A DNA stretch of 64,000 bases from Ryuthela nishihirai (taxonomy: Eukaryota > Arthropoda > Arachnida > Araneae > Heptathelidae). The first letter of the stretch is position 1. Each line of letters opens with the position of its first letter. A program made the translations under genes and the position numbers. The notes below the pieces were generated by a model that worked only from the letters and a program-made list of their open reading frames with translations, was not told the DNA's origin and did no database searches. This document shows, piece by piece, positions 58,781-64,000 of this stretch. The stretch is taken from positions 26,272,201-26,336,200 of the forward strand of contig JAWZYU010000028.1 in NCBI GenBank assembly GCA_038380435.1, written 5' to 3'.

Positions 58781-58909
58781 TGAGTTACCTCTGAGCGGCA
58801 CTGCTGACTCCTTCCATCCTCACAGACCTTCTACTATGGCATATATAATTGACAGGCTCCTGTCAGACCTCTGTGGCAAGCTGCTTGCCACAGAGTGTGC
58901 CGCTCAGTA
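58781..58909. mobile_element. SINE A 3' end joined to a SINE B fragment
   Basis: A SINE A 3' end (TTACCTCTGAGCGGCACT) runs into a SINE B body fragment on the plus strand (GACAGGCTCCTGTCAGACCT). SINE A text (GTGCCGCTCAG) then resumes, and the MITE starts at 58910. Confidence 0.75.
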
Positions 58910-59520
58910 CAGTCGGTCGAAAAAGTATCCGAACACTGTGGTTGATTACAGAATTCAGAAAAAATATCTGGCAACGATTTTTTTTGAAATTAGTGATCTG
59001 GCAATTTTCGTGACACGTGACACGAAGGTTGCCAGATCACTAATTTCTAAAAAAATCGTTGCCAGATATTTTTTATGAATTCTGTAATCAATCATAGTGT
59101 TCGGATATTTTTTAATATATATAATGCGTATGAATATATAATGCAATGAATATGGAGCATGTGCAGTTACCGTTCACAGCAAACTGGAGCGATTGCAGTT
59201 AATGTTCACAGCACATTGGATCGTGTGAGCTCACAAAAACCTGGATCGTGTGGGCTCACTCACGGAAATATTGAGCATGTGCAGTTACCGTTCACAGCAA
59301 ACTGGAGCGTGTGCAGTTACTGCACACGCTCCAATTTGCTGTGAACGGAAACTGGAGCGTGTACAGTTGCTGTACATGCTCCAGATATTTTTCTTGAATT
59401 CTGTAATCACGTGACACGAAGGTTGCCAGATCACTAATTTCTAAAAAAAAGCGTTGCCAGATATTTTTTCTGAATTCTCTAATCAACCATAGTGTTCGGA
59501 TACCTTTTTGACCGACTGTA
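58908..59520. mobile_element. MITE, third copy of the family
   Basis: The element is 58910-59518 between TA dinucleotides. The ends CAGTCGGTCGAAAAAG and CTTTTTGACCGACTG differ slightly from the other two copies. The foldback block and the GTTCACAGCAAACTGGAGC centre are shared. Confidence 0.88.
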
Positions 59521-59540
59521 CCCCCTATGTGCTTCAGGGG

Positions 59541-59904
59541 TACTGAGCGGCACATCGTTTGCATACAATGGGCTAAATGGCCAGGTTACAAGTAACCCGA
59601 AGGCTCAGAGAAGGTTGGGGAAGGATCCACTGGTCAGCTGCTAGGAGACATATGGTGGTTTCCCTCAAGGCCCTCCAGCGTGTTCTTTAACGTGCACAAG
59701 GCATGACTCTCTCGTTCACGGGGCTTAACGGACGTCCTACGGACGGTCAGCCTTTCTAAGCCCATCCGTTTCCCCTATTAACCGTGGTCATGGCGGGGAG
59801 TTTTACGTAGATAAATCTCAACGCTGACCCAGCTGGAACTCGGAATCTGTGATCTGCAGTTTACTAGCTTGGCGTGGCTACCGACTGAACCGCCATCCCC
59901 GACC
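59541..59904 (-). mobile_element. SINE A, old diverged copy
   Basis: It is full-length but has many changes. The head end reads CGACTGAACCGCC instead of the usual CGACTGAGCCACC. Confidence 0.82.
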
Positions 59905-60404
59905 CTAGCTGGAAAAATATTACGATAGTCTTTGTTTATCCGAGACATTCTCGCAAAATAAGGTGAATTGTAGTAGATCAAGGTGAACTGTAGAAGTTTT
60001 AATGTTATCTTTTTATTTGCAGCATATCCAACAGAGAAGTGTCCCAGTAACTACTCCTAGCTTGAACAGACGTTCTCATGTAAGTACACCACCAAGACCA
60101 GATCTAGGGGGAGGAGAGGAAGGCAACTTCTAAAATGGAGGGGGAAATGTTATATTACAATGGAAATCCAGTCTCTGACTCACAAACACTTCTACCGTCT
60201 TTTTTTTTTCTAGTCCTGGAACCTGCAATATTTTACAACAATAATGTGCCCTAAAAATTATCAGAAATTAATTAATAAATTAAATTATTTTCAGAAATAA
60301 AAAATACATTATACACTAGATAAAACTTAAATAATAAGTATTGCTTGAAACCATTTAATTAAATGAACATACATTTTAGAAGTTTGTGTAATTATCATTT
60401 CAAA
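59905..60404. other. AT-rich DNA, no gene seen
   Basis: No supported coding region or repeat is visible. Confidence 0.5.
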
Positions 60405-63400
60405 ATTCATCATCATCATCATCTTCAAGTAGCCATGGTTACGGAGGTCCAACCAGACCGTGCAATTTAGTTCTCCAAGCATATATGCCCTGAGCTATAT
60501 GTGTTACATCTGGCCACTGCACATCAATTCTAACAAGGTCCTGTTTCATATTGTCTGCCCACCGCATCCTAGGTCTCCCCCTCTTTCTGAGGCTTTTAGG
60601 CACACTGTTCGTAACCCTATTCGCCAATCTATAATTATCCATACGGGCAACATGGCCAAACCAACGGAGTCTCTCTCTGCACAATATGCTGCTTAAAGGA
60701 GGTTGCAGACTCCTTTGCCTAACCTCATCATTGGTTACAAAGTTAAACCACCTAATACCCAAGATACTGCGTAAGCATCTAGAATCAAAAGCATCTAGTT
60801 TCCTGTTATCTTGTTTACAAAGTGTCCAAGTTTCACTACCATAATTAACCTTAGAAAGAACCAAACTATTATACAGTCTAATTTTAGTCTTTAGGTGTAT
60901 ACGCCTATTTCTCCACAATCTCCATAGATTCCTAAAAGTCTCGGCAGCAGTCCCTATTCGACTGTTAATCTCATGCCGCACATCACCAGTATCTGTTACA
61001 TAGTTCCCAAGGTAATTAAACTGTAACAACTGCTGAAGACTGCATTCAGATGAACTGAATCACAACCTGCCTGATCAATTTTCATCACTTTAGCTTTCTC
61101 TCTGTTTATAGCCAAACCTACTCTACTACCAGTTTCATCAACAGCTCGAATGAAAGAGTTCATCTCATCAACATCATTTGCCAAAAGGGCTAAATCATCA
61201 GCATAATCTAAATCAGAAATTTTCGTATCTCCAGACCATTTAAGGCCAAATTCTTTCCTTTGAAGTGAATTTCGCATAACATAATCAATAACCAAACTAA
61301 TGAGAAAAGGAGACAAAATGCACCTTCGTCGAACACCAGAAGCAATGCTAAACCAATTGCTATAAGCCTTACCAAATCTCACAAACGACTTAGTGTAATT
61401 ATAGAGAGCTTTCATTATATTAACTAACTTGTCTGGTATGCCATACGATCTCGCAATCAACCACGAAGTATAAGGATCGACAGAGTCGAAAGCCTTTTTG
61501 AAATCAACAAAGCCAGCAACCGAAGGTTTCTTAAACTCTATGTTTCGGTTACTACTTGGATGACTGAAATTTTGAATATCTCTTATGGTAAAGGCATGGT
61601 TCCTAATGATTTTACCAGAGCTATTATTTTCCCTATTTTCAAAAAAGGTGATCGCAGTTCTTATGATAACTATAGGGTATCAGCCTATTCTCTGTTCCAG
61701 GGAAAGTTCTTTCCATGATTGTGCTTAATAGAATTAAGAATCTGGTTGACAGTCAATTGCGTGATGAGCAATGTGGATTCAGAACTGGTAGGGGATGTGT
61801 GGATCAGATATTTTCATTAAAGCAGATTCTTGAGAAATGTTTAGAATTTCAGAAACTTTTGGTTGCTAGCTTTGTTGATTTCAAAAAGGCTTTCGACTCT
61901 GTTGATCGACATAATTTGTGGTTGATTGTGAAATCATATGGTATACCTGACAAGTTAGTTAACATAATGAAAGCTCTCTATAATAACTCTGAGTCGTGTG
62001 TGAGAGTTGGTAAGGCTTGTAGCAATTGGTTGAGCATTACTTCTGGTGTTCGACAAGGGTGCATTTTGTCTCCTTTTCTCTTTAGCTTGGTTATTGATTA
62101 TGTTATGCGAAGTTCACTTCAAGGGAAAGATTTTGGCCTCAAATGGACTGGGGATACGAAAATTTCTGATTTAGATTATGCTGATGATTTAGCCTTTTTG
62201 GCAAATAATGTTGATGAGATGAACTCTTTCATTCGAGCTGTTGATGAAACTGGTAGTAGAGTAGGTTTGGTTATGAACAGAGAGAAAACTAAAGTGATGA
62301 AAATTAGTCAGGCAGGGTGTGATTCAGTTCATCTGAATGGTGGCAGTCTTGAGTAGGTGTCACAGTTTAATTATCTTGGGAGCTATGTAAGAGATACTGG
62401 TGATGTGCGGCATGAGATTAACAGACGAATACGGATTGCTTCCGAGACTTTTAAGAATCTATGGAGATTGTGGAGAAATAGACCTTTACACCTAAAGACT
62501 AAAATTAGACTGTATAATAGTTTGGTTCTTTTTAGGGTTAGTTATGCTAGTGAAACGTAAACGCTGTGTAAACAAGATAACAGGAAACTAGATGCTTTTG
62601 ATTCCAGATGCTTACGCAGTATCTTGGGCATTAGGAGGTTCAACTTTGTGACTAATGATGAGGTTAGGCAAAGGAGTCTACAACCTCCTTTAAGCAGCAT
62701 ATTGTGCAGAAAGAGACTCCGTTGGTTTGGCCATGCTGCCCGTATGAATAATTATAGATTGGCGAATAGGGTTATGAATAGTGTGTCTAAAGGCATCAGA
62801 AAGTAGGGGAGACCTAGGATGCGGTGAGCAGACAATGTCAAACAGGACGTTGTTAAATTGGTGTGCAGTGGCCACATACAGCAGATGTAGCTCAGGACAG
62901 ATATGCTTGGAGAACTAAATTGCACGGTCTGGTTGGACTTCCGTAGCCCATGGCTGCTTGAGGATGATGATGATGAAAGATTTCTCAAGAATTCGCCTGA
63001 GTGAAAATAACTGATCTACAATCCCCTACCACTTCTGAATCCACATTGCTCATCACGCAATTGCCTGTCAAACAAATTCTTAATTCTATTAAGCACAATC
63101 ATGCAAAGAACTTTACCTGGAACAGAGAGTAGGCTGATACCCTTATAGTTATCATAAGAATTGTGATCCCATTTTTTAAAAATAGGGATAATAATTGGTC
63201 TGGGAAAATCCTTAGAAACCATTCCTTTATCATGAAAGATGTTCAAAATTTCAATCATCCAAGTGGTAACTGAAATATTCCCAGCTCTAAGCATTTCGGT
63301 AGTAATTTCATCTACCCCTGGGGATTTATGTAGTTAAGTTCAGAAACAGCCAAAATAACTTCAGACTGTGTTATAGGGCCAACATTAAAGTCACCAATGC

Positions 63401-63720
63401 ATCTATCATCATTACAAACAATGGGAGTAGAACTAACCATATTGTTTAGAACATCACTGAAATGCTCAACCCACCTAGCCATGACAGAATCCTCACCTTC
63501 TATAACCTTACCTTGTTTATCCTTCAATCTCTGTATAGCTGTCCGTTTTCTACCACACAAAATATTAACTATCTGGTACAGCTCTCTGCTGTTGTGCTGT
63601 CTAACTGCTTTCTCGGCTTTGTCAGCCAAGCCATCAAGCCAAAGATTCTTATCAGCAGCTAACTGATCCTTTACACGTTTATTAAGTTCTCGGTAAGCGA
63701 TTGGTGTCAGGTGTCAGCGA
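60405..63720 (-). pseudogene. LINE reverse transcriptase, split by an inverted LINE
   Basis: The N-terminal side (63720 down to about 63005) has linker text (ELYQIVNILCGRKRTAIQRL) and early RT text (RPIIIPIFKKWDHNSYDNYK, DEQCGFRSGRG). After an opposite-strand LINE (61545-62987) the gene resumes with VAGFVDFKKAFDSVD near 61480-61530. It then passes through the YADD palm motif near 61190 and a C-terminal region (SETWTLCKQDNRKLDAFDSR, RWFGHVARMDNYRL, RKRGRPRMRW) to about 60439, and ends in a TCATCATCATC tail at 60405. The clade is not fixed; CR1, RTE and related groups share this layout. Frameshifts make it dead. Confidence 0.85.
61545..62987 (+). pseudogene. LINE reverse transcriptase, plus-strand copy
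   Basis: It begins within the RT (IIFPIFKKGDRSSYDNY), shifts frame near 61677, and then is open at 61715-62356 with FVDFKKAFDSVDRHN, GVRQGCILSPFLFSLVIDY and DLDYADDLAFL. A stop separates this from the C-terminal part (62357-62806). The 3' end has a GATGATGATGATG tail at 62965-62979. The copy lacks the upstream endonuclease region and is 5'-truncated. Confidence 0.87.
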
Positions 63721-64000
63721 TTATTTCTGCTCAGGATTATCCACCAGCTGATAAACATATCCTGTAAATCTATTCACTTGGGGCTGTCAACCCACAAACA
63801 AACAGAAAACACAGCGGAACATTCTGACAGACGATGTGAATGATTTCTTTTAACCCAAGATAATTTATTGTTGAATATTCCAGCATCCTTAACTCTTTAA
63901 ATAGTGAACGAATATTGTTGAAAATTATCGGGATTTAAATATATTTTATTGTGATCTTTAATTTATTTTCAATCATAGCTTTTCTTTACCTGCATTTTTT
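63721..64000. other. AT-rich end of the window
   Basis: The upstream LINE coding text is not followed past about 63720. I see no feature here. Confidence 0.5.

Overview
The window is repeat-dominated nuclear DNA of an animal, most likely an invertebrate and plausibly an arthropod. The evidence is abundant tRNA-derived SINEs, non-LTR retrotransposon fragments (jockey-like and a second LINE clade), hAT, mariner, Tc1-like and piggyBac-like elements, a solo LTR and long satellites. I see no bacterial operon structure and no convincing single-copy host protein gene. Most open reading frames are translations of repeats. The species cannot be fixed from the sequence alone.

Layout. 1-2180: SINE family A (tRNA-Thr-like head) relics, then a tandem array of eight copies of its 3' module. 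2186-4555: a broken jockey-like LINE holding a full SINE A with a clear target-site duplication. 4560-8124: two inverted arms joining the same LINE 3' fragment to the same non-LINE sequence. 9295-12009: a 31-bp minisatellite. 12391-14076: an hAT element with an 8-bp duplication and a transposase remnant. 14126-20900: SINE A and B insertions, several nested or inverted, plus a Tc/mariner remnant and palindromic repeats. 21079-25230: two MITEs around a mariner transposase pseudogene split by SINEs. 25750-26905: a second jockey fragment. 27690-29691: a degenerate ~120-bp repeat, then a Tc1-like element invaded by a 48-bp minisatellite. 30646-36031: more SINEs, a solo LTR inside a SINE, and a piggyBac-type MITE.

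The main feature is 37176-58319: about 130 tandem copies, all on the minus strand, of a 73-nt tRNA-Arg(UCG) gene at a pitch of about 163-165 bp. Ten copies are identical to the consensus and ten more differ by one base. Typical units keep the cloverleaf, a canonical B box and a downstream T-run that could end Pol III transcription. Other copies carry changed anticodons (TCT, GTG, ATG, TCA, CCG, GCG, TTG, TAG, TGG). Several variants recur about 3.2-3.4 kb apart, so the array has higher-order structure.

The right end, 58358-64000, holds a 52-bp-arm hairpin, a third MITE, an old SINE, and a minus-strand LINE reverse transcriptase split by an opposite-strand copy of the same family. Apart from the possibly transcribed tRNA genes, the elements look like dead or non-autonomous mobile DNA. 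Coordinates were read by eye; boundaries without a target-site duplication may be off by several bases.
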